Assembly: GCF_019797845.1 (NCBI RefSeq)
Contig: NZ_CP081864.1
Location: 2,728,001-2,792,000, forward strand
DNA length: 64,000 bases
Origin: Symbiopectobacterium purcellii
Lineage (GTDB): Bacteria > Pseudomonadota > Gammaproteobacteria > Enterobacterales > Enterobacteriaceae
Reading direction: 5' to 3'
Position 1 is the stretch's first letter, and every line of letters starts with the position of its first letter. Below the pieces are notes generated by a model, which did no database searches, was not told where the DNA came from, and was given only the letters and a program-made list of their open reading frames with translations. The position numbers were made by a program, and so were the translations under genes. Positions 22,360-30,974 of this stretch are shown here, piece by piece.

Positions 22360-23097
22360 ATAAATTCCTTTATTCATCTTTACTATAAACGTCACGGCCC
22401 CCGTGTTGACCGTTTCGTTCAACAGAAGTCTATTCACTGAATAGCGGTATGCGCTATTTATCCCTGTAGATATGACATCAACACATAGCATCACCCGATG
22501 GATGGCGACACACATGCGAGATAATCGAATATGTTAGCTGCGCGCGTGCGGCATTAAATCTTGTATGAAACCCGTTCATTAGAACAATCCTTGTTACGCA
22601 TTGACACATCGCGTCCTTTTAATAAAATAAATTAATAAAAATCATTAAGATAAACATAGCACTTCTTTCTGATAGTTACGAAAAAAACCATACTCTCATT
22701 CTGGGTACGGTTGTATTCACGCAAAGCCAGAGACTTATGTTCAACGGCATATTATACGATTTCTTTACTGATTGAATGAAATTTATATGTCTATTTTTAT
22801 TTACAAAACCCATATATCACCATAATCGATCATTATGGAAATATTTATCTAAATTCAAGGTAAATTATAACCACTGGCCGCGTCGATTTCGCATTAACAA
22901 ATTTAAAACATTATCAAATAAATAATCTCGGAGGATTACCCATTGCAGAGAGGAACATAAGAAAATACACAGCCGTTAATGCTAATATTGCTCTATTGCC
23001 TTTAAGCAAGAGAGCAATATTATTGATATAATAATCACAGGATACGTCAGGTAATATTTAAACATTAATATTATTGCAAAACAGCCATTTTGTGCAT
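22360..23097. other. AT-rich intergenic region upstream of the chemoreceptor
   Basis: No gene is supported in these 738 bp. The AT-rich stretch will hold the chemoreceptor promoter; the only structure I noted is a hairpin at 22984-23021. Confidence 0.6.
22984..23021. repeat. Inverted repeat / hairpin in an AT-rich gap
   Basis: The 11-bp arms AATATTGCTCT and AGAGCAATATT enclose a 16-nt loop that itself contains TTGC / GCAA. It could be a terminator-like or small RNA structure; no T tract follows on the plus strand, and no adjacent gene clearly needs it. Confidence 0.5.
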
Positions 23098-23340
23098 TTA
23101 ATTAAAATGTAATTCGCACTCTACTCTGGCATTAGGAAGATAATTTGACTTCAATTGCATAAAGGGAGCGATTATTTCCCAACCTGATGTTTTCTTACTC
23201 TGCTGAGTGTGAGCTTCAGATAAATAAATAATAGCAAAATAGCCACCACGGTGCTCATTTTTTAAAATCTCATAACGATAGAATCGATTGTTATCCCGAT
23301 GCTGAAAAATCAGTGTTTCTTTTAATATCCCCAGTAACAT
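23098..23340 (-). CDS. Small protein of unknown function
   Basis: From the ATG at 23340 the product is 80 aa (MLLGILKETLIFQHRDNNRF), with mixed helix and strand character and no recognisable domain, signal peptide or membrane helix. GGGAGGGG just upstream is a strong ribosome site and makes this start better than the upstream in-frame ATG at 23355. I do not recognise the family. Confidence 0.6.
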   Translation of the reverse strand: MLLGILKETLIFQHRDNNRFYRYEILKNEHRGGYFAIIYLSEAHTQQSKKTSGWEIIAPFMQLKSNYLPNARVECELHFN

Positions 23341-23440
23341 ATTCGCCCCTCCCAATGCCTAAACTTTTTTCATCGGCCAGAGCGGGGAAAACCTTAAAAC
23401 AAGGCTTCAAAAACACGACATCGATCGCTACTGACAATAA

Positions 23441-23476
23441 AAAAACCCCACCGTCATCAGCAATACGGTGAGGTTT
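23441..23476 (-). terminator. rho-independent terminator of the 23489 gene
   Basis: On the minus strand the stem AAACCTCACCGT / ACGGTGGGGTTT is followed by a T run, 12 bp after the stop of the 23489-23803 gene. Confidence 0.85.
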
Positions 23477-23488
23477 CATTTGGCAACA

Positions 23489-23803
23489 TCACTTTTTCTT
23501 GGAAGTGCCTTTGCTCTTATCTTTTATCAACTGTCTGATTTTTTTCAATTCTTTTTGACTCAATGGTTGTTCAACAACCTCTTCGGTATGCTGGTTATCT
23601 ACATCAGCCTGTTCTGCATCGACGCTATCCTTAGCGGCAATAGCAAAACTTTTCGCCAAACGCGCTGCCACTTCTGCACTAATGGAAACCTGATTTTCTA
23701 AGGCAGCCGCCTTAATTTGCTCTTTCAACTCTTGGGGGATTTTTAAAGATAAACTGGATATCTCACTAATTTTCTTACCTTTCTTTAAGAGATAAAAGGA
23801 CAC
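23489..23803 (-). CDS. Arc-type ribbon-helix-helix protein
   Basis: The 104-aa protein has a central segment SLKIPQELKEQIKAAALENQ followed by SISAEVAARLAKSF, the strand-helix-helix pattern of Arc/MetJ-like repressors, then an acidic linker and a lysine-rich tail ending KSKGTSKKK. It may bind DNA as a dimer; the target is unknown. No partner toxin is adjacent, so a toxin-antitoxin role is not supported. It is a single gene with its own terminator. Confidence 0.7.
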   Translation of the reverse strand: MSFYLLKKGKKISEISSLSLKIPQELKEQIKAAALENQVSISAEVAARLAKSFAIAAKDSVDAEQADVDNQHTEEVVEQPLSQKELKKIRQLIKDKSKGTSKKK

Positions 23804-24129
23804 GGTATGTTAGTCGTATGGTAAAGTCTAGCATGACACAAAAATTTAATATTTCCGTCATGAAAAAGACACCACGCTATGCAGACTCCGCCAGTTACCC
23901 ATTTTGACACCGCTGTGTGATTTCGAGTCATCATGGCAGCATCGTCAGTCTGCAACCTGAATTATTGCGAAAAGAGATGACAATAATAATTATTGGTAAG
24001 CCAATTATTTTACTTACAATGAAAAGAAGGTAAATGACTTGCGATCGAAGCCACAACATCAGACTTAACGCGTTGATCATAATATATTAACACATTAGAA
24101 TGGCGCGCCGCCACGAAAAGGAACCTGCT

Positions 24130-24315
24130 GTGTCACACCACGCCGTCTGGGAATTTATCAAGCATGCCTACATGTTGGGTGCCATCATTGCGATGGTAAT
24201 AACGTTTTTGCTAAGCCGAGATAAATCCCTGCTGATGCGTTTTCTGGCCTCGATACTGATTGGATTAACCTGGCCACTGAGCTTTCCTTTGGTATTACTG
24301 TTTTCACTGCTGTAG
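24130..24315 (+). CDS. OrtT/GhoT-family membrane toxin-like small protein
   Basis: With the GTG at 24130 (AAGGAA 7 nt upstream) the product is 61 aa. The C-terminal part, LSRDKSLLMRFLASILIGLTWPLSFPLVLLFSLL, has the family pattern seen in GhoT and OrtT (a dipeptide charge cluster, RFLSA-like helix, GxTWPxSxPxxLLFSL end). These 57-aa-class proteins insert in the inner membrane, lower membrane potential and ATP, and act in stress or persistence. No GhoS-like antitoxin is next to it, which fits an orphan OrtT type. A longer frame from the ATG at 24100 (71 aa) is possible. Neighbour is a universal stress gene. Confidence 0.78.
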   Translation: MSHHAVWEFIKHAYMLGAIIAMVITFLLSRDKSLLMRFLASILIGLTWPLSFPLVLLFSLL

Positions 24316-24355
24316 CGGCGCCTACCGACCGACAGCGCCGCACAACAGCGATTGA

Positions 24356-24784
24356 CTATCTGACCACCAGTACCGTGGTTGTTGCATGACGGACGATGGC
24401 GGCGGCGTTAGAACCGAGCAAATACGTTTTCACATTGGGTCTGCGTGAACCGACCACAATCAGATCCGCACCAATCTCTTGCGCGAGTTGCAAGGTCTCA
24501 TCTCGGGGAGAACCGAAGCTGACGCTATAGTGCACATGCTCTACCGGAAGACCGGTCTTTGCCACCAGTGCTTTAAGTACCTCATTTGCTTTGACCACGG
24601 CTTGATTTTCAAACTCTTTGATACCAAATGAGTAGGCAGACATAAACGCAGAGGCATCGGGCAAGGCATGAAACAAGTGAAGTGTGGCACCCGACGCCTT
24701 TGCCAGTTGTACCGCATGCTGCAAGGCATTATGCGTTAACTCATCTTCTTCCAGATCGATAGGGACCAGTATCGTCGTATACAT
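24356..24784 (-). CDS. Universal stress protein, UspF/UspG type
   Basis: The 142-aa protein starts MYTTILVPIDLEEDELTHNA and ends in the ATP-binding signature GSRRPNVKTYLLGSNAAAIVRHATTTVLVVR (G-2x-G-9x-GS/N class). It has the Usp alpha/beta fold and usual length. UspF and UspG paralogues of E. coli are both close; YLLGSNAAAIVRHA resembles UspF most. Usp proteins help survival under starvation and stress, by mechanisms still poorly defined. It is convergent with the OrtT-like gene. Confidence 0.9.
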   Translation of the reverse strand: MYTTILVPIDLEEDELTHNALQHAVQLAKASGATLHLFHALPDASAFMSAYSFGIKEFENQAVVKANEVLKALVAKTGLPVEHVHYSVSFGSPRDETLQLAQEIGADLIVVGSRRPNVKTYLLGSNAAAIVRHATTTVLVVR

Positions 24785-24880
24785 AGCAGCTCCTTATTGC
24801 AGATTCCCGCTTAAGAAAAGCATATCCCACCTCGGTATGATGTAAAATAACGCTTTATAAATCTGTGAGGTAGGTTTTCT

Positions 24881-25249
24881 ATGGACGATCTTTTCTTACG
24901 ATTGTCTCGTTCGGCATTTCGACAACGTTTTGCACTCGGGCCAAAAGAGTTTAGCTATATGAATCAAAAGGGCTTCGATGTTATCAAACAACATGCTACT
25001 GATTTCATTGCACAACGTTTAGCGCCCGCCGAACCGCGCAATGATGGCAAACAAACCCCAATGCGCGGCCATCCTGTATTTATTGCGCAACATGCCACGG
25101 CGACCTGCTGCCGGGGATGTTTAACAAAATGGCATGGCATTGCCGCACACCAAGCGCTTAGCCAACAAGAACAAGACTATATCGTGAGCGTCGTGATGGC
25201 ATGGTTGGAACGAGAAATCGCCAAGCGAGAACCACTGGCACAGAGATAA
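24881..25249 (+). CDS. DUF4186 domain protein
   Basis: The 122-aa protein has the DUF4186 layout: an N-terminal FLRLSRSAFRQRFALGPKE block, HPVFIAQHATATCCRGCLTKWHGI with three clustered cysteines and a histidine that could bind metal, and a C-terminal YIVSVVMAWLEREI helix. No function is known for the family. It is a single gene with a GAGG ribosome site. Confidence 0.82.
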   Translation: MDDLFLRLSRSAFRQRFALGPKEFSYMNQKGFDVIKQHATDFIAQRLAPAEPRNDGKQTPMRGHPVFIAQHATATCCRGCLTKWHGIAAHQALSQQEQDYIVSVVMAWLEREIAKREPLAQR

Positions 25250-25309
25250 CAACGGTGTGCCGCCAAAAAGTACGACGCTTGGCGCTGATTTACGTCGCGG
25301 CAAGACAGG

Positions 25310-25732
25310 CTATAACATGCCCTTTATGCCATTAGGAAACACAGTAAACGCATCACTCAGCACGGCGGTCTGATCGATCCAGCGCATCACAATTGGCATG
25401 CCATTGGATTCAACGCCGTGAACTACCTCTTGCTGATAAAACGCCTTATCGGCAAACAGACCTTCATAAACAAAAACGATTTCGTGACCCGGCTTTCCGT
25501 TGTATTCGAAAACATTTTCGGATATGCCCAACAGCGTCAGATCAACGGCATCAGCGCCAATCTCCTCTTTGACTTCACGGATAGCCGCAGCCTCAGAGGT
25601 TTCACCAAAATCAACGCCACCGCCGATGGGTAACAAATAATGCGAGTCCTTGACCGGATCGTGTCCTTCCGCTAGCAGCACTCGCCCGTTGTGGCGGAAT
25701 AGGCAGACCGATTTCGCTCTTATCTTACTCAT
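25310..25732 (-). CDS. Nudix hydrolase
   Basis: With the ATG at 25732 (GAGGAA 9 nt upstream) the protein has 140 aa. The Nudix box is GGGVDFGETSEAAAIREVKEEIGA, with the catalytic REVxEE glutamates present. It hydrolyses a nucleoside diphosphate linked to some other group; the substrate cannot be read from the sequence. The frame is open for 32 more codons upstream, but they do not look like a Nudix start. A single gene. Confidence 0.88.
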   Translation of the reverse strand: MSKIRAKSVCLFRHNGRVLLAEGHDPVKDSHYLLPIGGGVDFGETSEAAAIREVKEEIGADAVDLTLLGISENVFEYNGKPGHEIVFVYEGLFADKAFYQQEVVHGVESNGMPIVMRWIDQTAVLSDAFTVFPNGIKGML

Positions 25733-25867
25733 CACTAATGCTTCCTCAACAAAAAGGGCCGAGAAGATTACCCGAGGTGGTGAAAATGAAGTGAGATCGC
25801 GATCAAAGAAAGATCCCACTATGTTCAATTTCGCCCTTATTCCAACTGCACGGCCAAAAGTAGCGAT

Positions 25868-25902
25868 TATTTAAAGCCCGTTTAAGGTGTATATCTTAGA
25901 AT
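25868..25902 (+). promoter_or_regulatory. Candidate PhoP box and promoter for mgtS
   Basis: TATTTA-N5-CGTTTA at 25868-25884 matches the PhoP direct repeat TGTTTA-N5-TGTTTA in 5 of 6 positions each. Twelve bp downstream is TAGAAT (25897-25902), a good -10. This is the layout of PhoP-activated promoters without a proper -35, and mgtS is a known PhoP target in E. coli. Confidence 0.65.
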
Positions 25903-25978
25903 TCTCCTTGAAATTTAGTCAGGCTGTTTTTATCGCAGAGGATTATCTATCGAATTACTTAACCCAAGGAGTTTTACT

Positions 25979-26074
25979 ATGTTGGCAAACGAAAATGTAT
26001 TTATCAGCGTACTCGCTGTTATCGTAGCGGTAGGTTTTATTATCGCCTTCTTTATCCCTAAATGGGATGACTAA
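25979..26074 (+). CDS. mgtS: MgtS, 31-aa membrane protein that stabilises the Mg importer MgtA
   Basis: The translation MLANENVFISVLAVIVAVGF ends FFIPKWDD: 31 aa, same length as E. coli MgtS (formerly YneM) and with the same MLxNxNVFxxVL start and KWDD end. It is one membrane helix. MgtS binds the MgtA Mg transporter and protects it from FtsH degradation at low Mg. AAGGAG lies 8 nt before the ATG. It is too short for ordinary ORF calling. A PhoP-type promoter lies upstream and a hairpin downstream, so it is a self-contained gene. Confidence 0.92.
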   Translation: MLANENVFISVLAVIVAVGFIIAFFIPKWDD

Positions 26075-26100
26075 TGAACACTGATCCCCCCAATCGATGA

Positions 26101-26138
26101 CTCCTCTCGTGCCATCATGGCAGAGAGGAGGCAATTTT
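26101..26138 (+). terminator. Probable terminator of mgtS
   Basis: The stem CTCCTCTC-GTGCC / GGCA-GAGAGGAG is followed by GCAATTTT, a weak T tract. It starts 26 bp after the mgtS stop. Confidence 0.65.
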
Positions 26139-26324
26139 CAATTTGCATCCTAACTATACCGTCTACTCATTACCCTCAGCTTAACCATCTCACCGTTACT
26201 CTTACGTCACCAATACTGCGTGCCTATCCGGTAATTTAGCCATAATTAGCGCGGTTACCCTCCGAATGGAATCTCTAAAAAAGTAGCATTATCGTATTTC
26301 CTCTCTTTGCACAGGAAAATATGA

Positions 26325-26699
26325 ATGTCCATCACTGAAACATTGGCTACGCATACCGCGTTGACATCATCAGCATCACGCCTGATTGCTTCGCAAGGAA
26401 ATGCTTTCGATATTGAGTTAAAAAAAGCGGTAGCGAAAGAGCATCCGACTCAACAAGAAAATGCGGTCAGTGCTCAACCCACGCAAGTGTCTCAACAGTC
26501 TGCCGCCGCACAAGAATTGCAGGAATGGCTTGATATGTCTGCGCAAGAGCGACTCTTTTTCTCGATTCTGGCTTCAATGGGGATCTCCAAAGAAGAGTTT
26601 GAGGCCATGTCGCCCGAAGACAAGAGTCGTGTCACTCACAGAGTTCAGGAAAGCATTAAAGAGAGGGCAAAGGAAGGTCTGCAAACAGAGATTGCCTGA
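26325..26699 (+). CDS. Hypothetical protein
   Basis: The 124-aa protein has a low-complexity Ala/Ser/Gln-rich N-terminal half and a predicted helical C-terminal half, WLDMSAQERLFFSILASMGI then EEFEAMSPEDKSRVTHRV. No signal peptide, membrane helix or known domain is seen. The frame is clean and the coding bias resembles neighbours, so a real gene is likely, but I do not recognise the family. Confidence 0.6.
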   Translation: MSITETLATHTALTSSASRLIASQGNAFDIELKKAVAKEHPTQQENAVSAQPTQVSQQSAAAQELQEWLDMSAQERLFFSILASMGISKEEFEAMSPEDKSRVTHRVQESIKERAKEGLQTEIA

Positions 26700-26805
26700 C
26701 TGTGGAGGCGCGAATAGGGCCACCTGGAAACAGCACGGGTGGCACGCGACGCACCTTTTTTAAGCATGATAATCGAGCTCACCGAGTGCCATTATCCGAA
26801 TGAGA

Positions 26806-27204
26806 TTAGCGGCAAAGCTCCTTGGAAAAATCGGCACTCCCTCGCCCACTGACACACCGCTGGCTGATATCTTTACTGTCTATTTTCCAGGTGTCATCTC
26901 TCTTAGATAACTGATAGACATAACGCATTGCAGCCACTGAATCATCAGTAGGAATATCCTCCTCGATGGTCACGGTTGCACGCTCGGGAGATTCAACGGA
27001 ATCACCGGACACCGTCTGCTTGATAAGCAACGTCGAAGGAATTTCCTGAAACCCTTCCCCTCTGTCTTTTAACGCGATAATGATCGGCACTGAATTATCA
27101 GCCTGCGCACGATTGTTGTTCTTGTCGCTGTTTTCTGCTTGTTGTGCATCGCATCCTGATAACACCCCCAGCGCTAATACCACTATAGTTTTACCTAATT
27201 GCAT
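26806..27204 (-). CDS. Putative lipoprotein
   Basis: The 132-aa protein has a lipoprotein signal, MQLGKTIVVLALGVLSGC, with the lipobox LSGC and Cys18 as the lipid attachment site. The next residue, Asp19, is the classic inner-membrane retention signal, so it probably stays on the periplasmic side of the inner membrane. The rest is a small domain (VIIALKDRGEGFQEIP to RYVYQLSKRDDTWKIDSKDI) that looks like a DUF4878-type fold, which I cannot verify. Function unknown. Confidence 0.72.
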   Translation of the reverse strand: MQLGKTIVVLALGVLSGCDAQQAENSDKNNNRAQADNSVPIIIALKDRGEGFQEIPSTLLIKQTVSGDSVESPERATVTIEEDIPTDDSVAAMRYVYQLSKRDDTWKIDSKDISQRCVSGRGSADFSKELCR

Positions 27205-27502
27205 GACATCACCTAAATTTCTATGAGTAAAATCGTTAATTCGAAATAAGCGCCGATCATGTCACAGGCAATATTTCGTTCTTTAGGAATATGATGAGTT
27301 TCTGTCAAAAAACGAAAGCTGTTTTGTCATTATTTAGGTTTTGACCGTGACTCAGCCATCTCCACCTTTTACATCAGGATATGGGGAAAATCAGAGCGCG
27401 TTCACAACCTCACATCTTCAATGTGGTTATCGCAAAAAAAACCTTGCCCCTTTAACTGTATATAAATACAGTTCAGACACAATTTACTCTGAGGACGACG
27501 TG

Positions 27503-27868
27503 ATGATAGTAAGAGCAGCATCCCACACGAAGGATGATACTTGCCCAGCATGCGTAGTAGCAGGAGGGTTTATTTTCCTGGCGCACCACAGTGGCGGTCA
27601 TGAGAAAGCGGATGCAGTGTATCAGGCAAAAGCATCCCTGAACGCTCTGCAAAAAACACTTCAGTCGGTCGACGCAAGTCTAGATGATATGGTTCAGTTG
27701 ACGCTTTATCTAAAACACCGACACGATTTCCCTGCGGTCCGTGATACTTTTCGCGAATTTTTCACTGACGGACACTATCCAGCACGGATGACGGTATTTA
27801 CTGATTTTATCAACGAAAACTGCCTGTGCATGATAGACGGGACAGCCGTAGTAACCTCAAATCATTAG
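27503..27868 (+). CDS. RidA/YjgF family protein
   Basis: With the ATG at 27503 (GAGG 8 nt upstream) the product is 121 aa. It shows FIFLAHHSGG, ASLDDMVQLTLYLKHRHDFPAVRDTF and YPARMTVF, in which the arginine corresponds to the catalytic Arg of RidA enamine/imine deaminases. Family members hydrolyse reactive 2-aminoacrylate-like imines; this copy is diverged and its substrate is uncertain. The open frame extends 54 codons upstream but without family similarity. Confidence 0.84.
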   Translation: MIVRAASHTKDDTCPACVVAGGFIFLAHHSGGHEKADAVYQAKASLNALQKTLQSVDASLDDMVQLTLYLKHRHDFPAVRDTFREFFTDGHYPARMTVFTDFINENCLCMIDGTAVVTSNH

Positions 27869-27935
27869 GCACCACGCTGTAGCGGATAGATGGATAATCA
27901 GAGCAGGTAATAATAAAAAGCAGATAAAGCGCAAA

Positions 27936-27961
27936 CAAAAAAGTCCCTGCTAAGGGACTTT
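27936..27961 (-). terminator. Terminator of serT
   Basis: The stem AAAGTCCCT / AGGGACTTT with a short loop is followed on the minus strand by a T6 run. It ends the tRNA-Ser transcript 66 bp downstream of the tRNA. Confidence 0.85.
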
Positions 27962-28026
27962 GATGCTGCATCTTATGCAGGATAAAACCGAAGACTATTG
28001 TTAACGTATCGATTCTATTGAATGAG

Positions 28027-28114
28027 TGGCGGAGGAGGTGAGATTCGAACTCACGGAGCTGTTACGCTCGGCGGTTTTCAAGACCGCTGCCTTAAACCAC
28101 TCGGCCACCCCTCC
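28027..28114 (-). tRNA. serT: tRNA-Ser(UGA)
   Basis: The 88-nt minus-strand sequence folds as a class II tRNA: acceptor GGAGGGG paired with CTCCTCC-type 3' end, D arm GCCGAGTGG, anticodon stem-loop GCGGTCTTGAAAACCGC with anticodon TGA, a long variable arm, GTTCGAATC in the T loop, and an encoded CCA. E. coli serT also lies beside yccA, as here. Confidence 0.97.
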
Positions 28115-28126
28115 ACAACGAAGCGA

Positions 28127-28155
28127 ACTATAAACACAGCCTGCGAGGTTGTAAA
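28127..28155 (-). promoter_or_regulatory. sigma-70 promoter of serT
   Basis: On the minus strand a TTTACA -35 (28155-28150) and TATAGT -10 (28132-28127) are separated by exactly 17 bp, just upstream of the tRNA. Confidence 0.88.
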
Positions 28156-28342
28156 GCATGATAATGCTCAACTGCGCTAAAAATAACCTATTTAGCGTTA
28201 ACTGGACGTAATATCATCATAATGCTTATAAAATTAGCACCTCACAGCGTAAAGAAGGGTAAAACGTCTTTAATAACCCTGTGCAACTATCTATGCTGAT
28301 ATCCTGAGTCATAATAATCAGTTAACAGAGAGAGTCGCTGCC

Positions 28343-29002
28343 ATGGATCGTATTGTTGTCTCTTCCAGACAGGAAAGCTCACTGCTCAGCACGCACAAGG
28401 TGCTGCGTAACACGTATTTCCTTTTATCGCTTACGCTGGGTTTTTCCGCACTTACTGCTACCGCCAGCACCGTGCTAAACCTCCCCGCGCCGGGCTTGTT
28501 GTTGATGCTGATAGGGTTTTACGGGCTGATGTTTTTGACCCACAAACTCGCTAACAGTCCCGCAGGTATTCTGGCAGCATTTGCGCTCACCGGATTTATG
28601 GGATACACGCTGGGCCCAATCCTGAGCTCACTGATTGCCTCCGGCGCCTCTGACATTATCATGCTTGCATTGGGCGGCACGGCGTTGGTCTTTTTTTGTT
28701 GCTCTGCCTATGTTCTGACAACGCGTAAGGACATGTCATTCCTGTCCGGAATGATGATGGCGGGATTTGTTGTTCTGATCGTCGGGGTAATTGCCAATCT
28801 GTTCCTGCAACTCCCTGCGTTGCATCTTGCGTTGAGCGGCTTGTTTATTCTGTTCTCGGCAGGCGCCATTCTCTGGGAAACCAGCAACATCATTCACGGT
28901 GGTGAAACGAATTATATTCGCGCCACGGTGAGCCTGTACGTTTCCATTTATAACCTGTTCGTAAGCTTGTTGAGCATTTTGGGTATCATGCGCAACAACT
29001 AA
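28343..29002 (+). CDS. yccA: YccA, FtsH modulator (Bax inhibitor-1 family)
   Basis: The 219-aa protein has seven predicted membrane helices (for example [18 protein letters not shown] and [21 protein letters not shown]) and matches E. coli YccA (219 aa). YccA is an FtsH substrate that, at high level, inhibits FtsH and so spares jammed SecY. It is divergent from serT, as in E. coli. Confidence 0.95.
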   Translation: MDRIVVSSRQESSLLSTHKVLRNTYFLLSLTLGFSALTATASTVLNLPAPGLLLMLIGFYGLMFLTHKLANSPAGILAAFALTGFMGYTLGPILSSLIASGASDIIMLALGGTALVFFCCSAYVLTTRKDMSFLSGMMMAGFVVLIVGVIANLFLQLPALHLALSGLFILFSAGAILWETSNIIHGGETNYIRATVSLYVSIYNLFVSLLSILGIMRNN

Positions 29003-29043
29003 CCGAATAGAGGCTTTTGCCTTTGTCGTTCCACTGATGTAAC

Positions 29044-29072
29044 AGGCCTGGGTTTGCGCTCAGGCCTTTTTA
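29044..29072 (+). terminator. Terminator of yccA
   Basis: The stem AGGCCTG / CAGGCCT with a 10-nt loop is followed by a T run, 42 bp after the yccA stop. Confidence 0.85.
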
Positions 29073-29145
29073 TTCCCCGCCTACCCCATTCTTCCGGCTA
29101 AATTTCTTTGCTACACTTCGCTTAAAACAAGGGTTACGAGGCATT

Positions 29146-29475
29146 ATGTTGGAGTTCGAAGGGCGTATTATAGAAACGGATGCACAAGGATACCTGCTTA
29201 ACAGCGCTGATTGGCGCGAATCTCTCGCACCGCTACTGGCAAAGCAGGAAGATATCACGTTAACGGACGCGCATTGGGAAGTGGTGCGTTTTGTTCGCCA
29301 CTTCTATCTGGAGTTCAATACTTCACCGGCAATTCGCATGCTGGTAAAAGCAATGGCGCAAAAGTACGGTGAAGAAAAAGGTAATAGCCGCTACCTGTAT
29401 CGGCTATTCCCGAAAGGCCCGGCCAAACAGGCCACCAAAATTGCAGGACTACCTAAACCGGTAAAATGTATCTGA
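29146..29475 (+). CDS. tusE: TusE, sulfur relay protein for tRNA 2-thiolation
   Basis: The 109-aa protein matches E. coli TusE (DsrC family): [39 protein letters not shown], and the C-terminal LPKPVKCI whose penultimate Cys carries the persulfide. TusE accepts sulfur from TusBCD and passes it to MnmA for s2U34 synthesis. It is convergent with acyP, 7 bp apart. Confidence 0.96.
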   Translation: MLEFEGRIIETDAQGYLLNSADWRESLAPLLAKQEDITLTDAHWEVVRFVRHFYLEFNTSPAIRMLVKAMAQKYGEEKGNSRYLYRLFPKGPAKQATKIAGLPKPVKCI

Positions 29476-29482
29476 TGCTCAG

Positions 29483-29761
29483 CTAATAGCGGATTGAAAA
29501 ACCAGTGTAATCCATCATCGCGCAGGGTTCGGTAAGAACACGCTCAACACGAGCGCTACGCGGCCCACCTGCTTTTAGCCAAGCGATAAGTTGCTCAACC
29601 TGCTGCGGCTCACCACAGGCTACCACTTCCACACTGCCATCCTCACAATTTCTGGCATACCCTTTTATACCCAGTTGTCGCGCCTGTTGTTGAGTGTGAT
29701 AACGAAAACCAACACCTTGCACCACACCGTACACATAGGCTGTGACACCGTGTTCTGACAT
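29483..29761 (-). CDS. yccX: Acylphosphatase YccX
   Basis: The 92-aa protein has the acylphosphatase signatures [16 protein letters not shown] (with the phosphate-binding Arg) and [17 protein letters not shown] (with the catalytic Asn). It hydrolyses carboxyl-phosphate bonds. Length equals E. coli YccX. The rlmI gene found next to it in E. coli is not present here. Confidence 0.95.
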   Translation of the reverse strand: MSEHGVTAYVYGVVQGVGFRYHTQQQARQLGIKGYARNCEDGSVEVVACGEPQQVEQLIAWLKAGGPRSARVERVLTEPCAMMDYTGFSIRY

Positions 29762-29962
29762 CTAAACGCCTCCTCAATCAGAAATGGACAGGCACATTTA
29801 TTTCCTGCACGGCAACGCAATATGCATCATACTATTAACAGTAAAATAATCTTAATCCGGTAGCAAATACCCGACGTTACCTTTCTACCTGCGGCTTGAA
29901 ATCTGGGCATTCGCGCCCATATAAAAGTAAGGTTACAGAGTCAGATTATCTCAGGAGGCATT

Positions 29963-30271
29963 ATGATTATCTGTAAATTCGGTATTGGAGAACAGATTCG
30001 TCATAAACTGCTGGGGTACCCTGGTGTCGTGATTGATATCGATCCTGAATACTCGCTGGTGAGCCCGGCGTGGGAGGAACTTGATGCCCATGATACGCTG
30101 CGTTCTGCACCTTGGTATCATGTTGTGATGGAAGATGAACAAGGGGAAACCATTCATACTTATCTGGCGGAAGCACAGTTGATGCAAGAAGCGCCCGATG
30201 ATGACAGACACCCTTCTCTGAATGAGCTTGCTAAAGAGATCAAACAGCGAGCGCCTCGCTTACAGCATTAA
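29963..30271 (+). CDS. hspQ: HspQ, heat shock protein and Lon specificity factor
   Basis: The 102-aa protein (YccV family, hemimethylated-DNA-binding fold) shows [20 protein letters not shown] and [25 protein letters not shown]. HspQ tunes Lon proteolysis and was described as binding hemimethylated DNA. A strong CAGGAGG precedes the ATG. A GGCCGG hairpin at about 30274-30290 separates it from the convergent yccU. Confidence 0.94.
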   Translation: MIICKFGIGEQIRHKLLGYPGVVIDIDPEYSLVSPAWEELDAHDTLRSAPWYHVVMEDEQGETIHTYLAEAQLMQEAPDDDRHPSLNELAKEIKQRAPRLQH

Positions 30272-30307
30272 TACCGGCCGCTGTGGCCGGCATTACGTAC
30301 AGGCTTA

Positions 30308-30721
30308 TTACTTAGCAAGACCCAAGCGCGGAATTTCGATTTTGGGACAGCGATCCATCACAACCTCAAGTCCGGCATTTTTTGCCAGCACCGCCGCTTG
30401 CTCGTTGATGACGCCAATTTGCAGCCACAGCACTTTTGCGCCAATGGCAATGGCCTCTTTAGCCACCTCGTAAGCCGCCTCTGGCTGGCGAAAAACATCG
30501 ACCATGTCCACTTTGCCAGGAATATCGGCAAGTGACGCATAAACCCGTTGACCGTGGAGTTCTTGCCCTGCCAGTTTAGGGCTGACGGGGATCACCTCGT
30601 ACCCTTGCTCCAATAAATAAGCCATCACACCGTAACTGGGACGAGAGACTTTCTCACTGGCACCGACCAACGCAATCGTTTTTACTCTCTCCAACACCGA
30701 TTTAATCTCTGCATCCTTCAT
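30308..30721 (-). CDS. yccU: YccU, CoA-binding domain protein
   Basis: With the ATG at 30721 the protein is 137 aa (E. coli YccU 137), starting [20 protein letters not shown]. It is a single Rossmann-type CoA_binding domain with [22 protein letters not shown] and [13 protein letters not shown]. Its activity is not established. The frame is open 31 codons upstream, but the family start is clear. Confidence 0.93.
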   Translation of the reverse strand: MKDAEIKSVLERVKTIALVGASEKVSRPSYGVMAYLLEQGYEVIPVSPKLAGQELHGQRVYASLADIPGKVDMVDVFRQPEAAYEVAKEAIAIGAKVLWLQIGVINEQAAVLAKNAGLEVVMDRCPKIEIPRLGLAK

Positions 30722-30974
30722 TGTTGTTACCTCGTATACTATGGACTCTTTTACAGTGTACACCACCGTGCCGCCTAATTTTTGTCTTACCTTGCCGGGA
30801 ACGCGGGTATTCAATTTGGCATGTCTGAAGTAGAATTTTCAGATAAACAAAGCAGTAAACACAAATGGGGCGGTAAATCCTGGCACCGATAAAAAACTGT
30901 TAAAAAATGAAAACTTTGACACATTTAGCCAAATACTCAACAATGGCGAGTTAAATGATGCCGGAGGAAAGCTG

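Noticed and set aside
23489..24315. Ribbon-helix-helix gene and OrtT-like gene as a toxin-antitoxin pair
   Set aside because: They are divergent, more than 300 bp apart, and the first gene has its own terminator. GhoT-type partners are RNases of the GhoS fold, not ribbon-helix-helix proteins.
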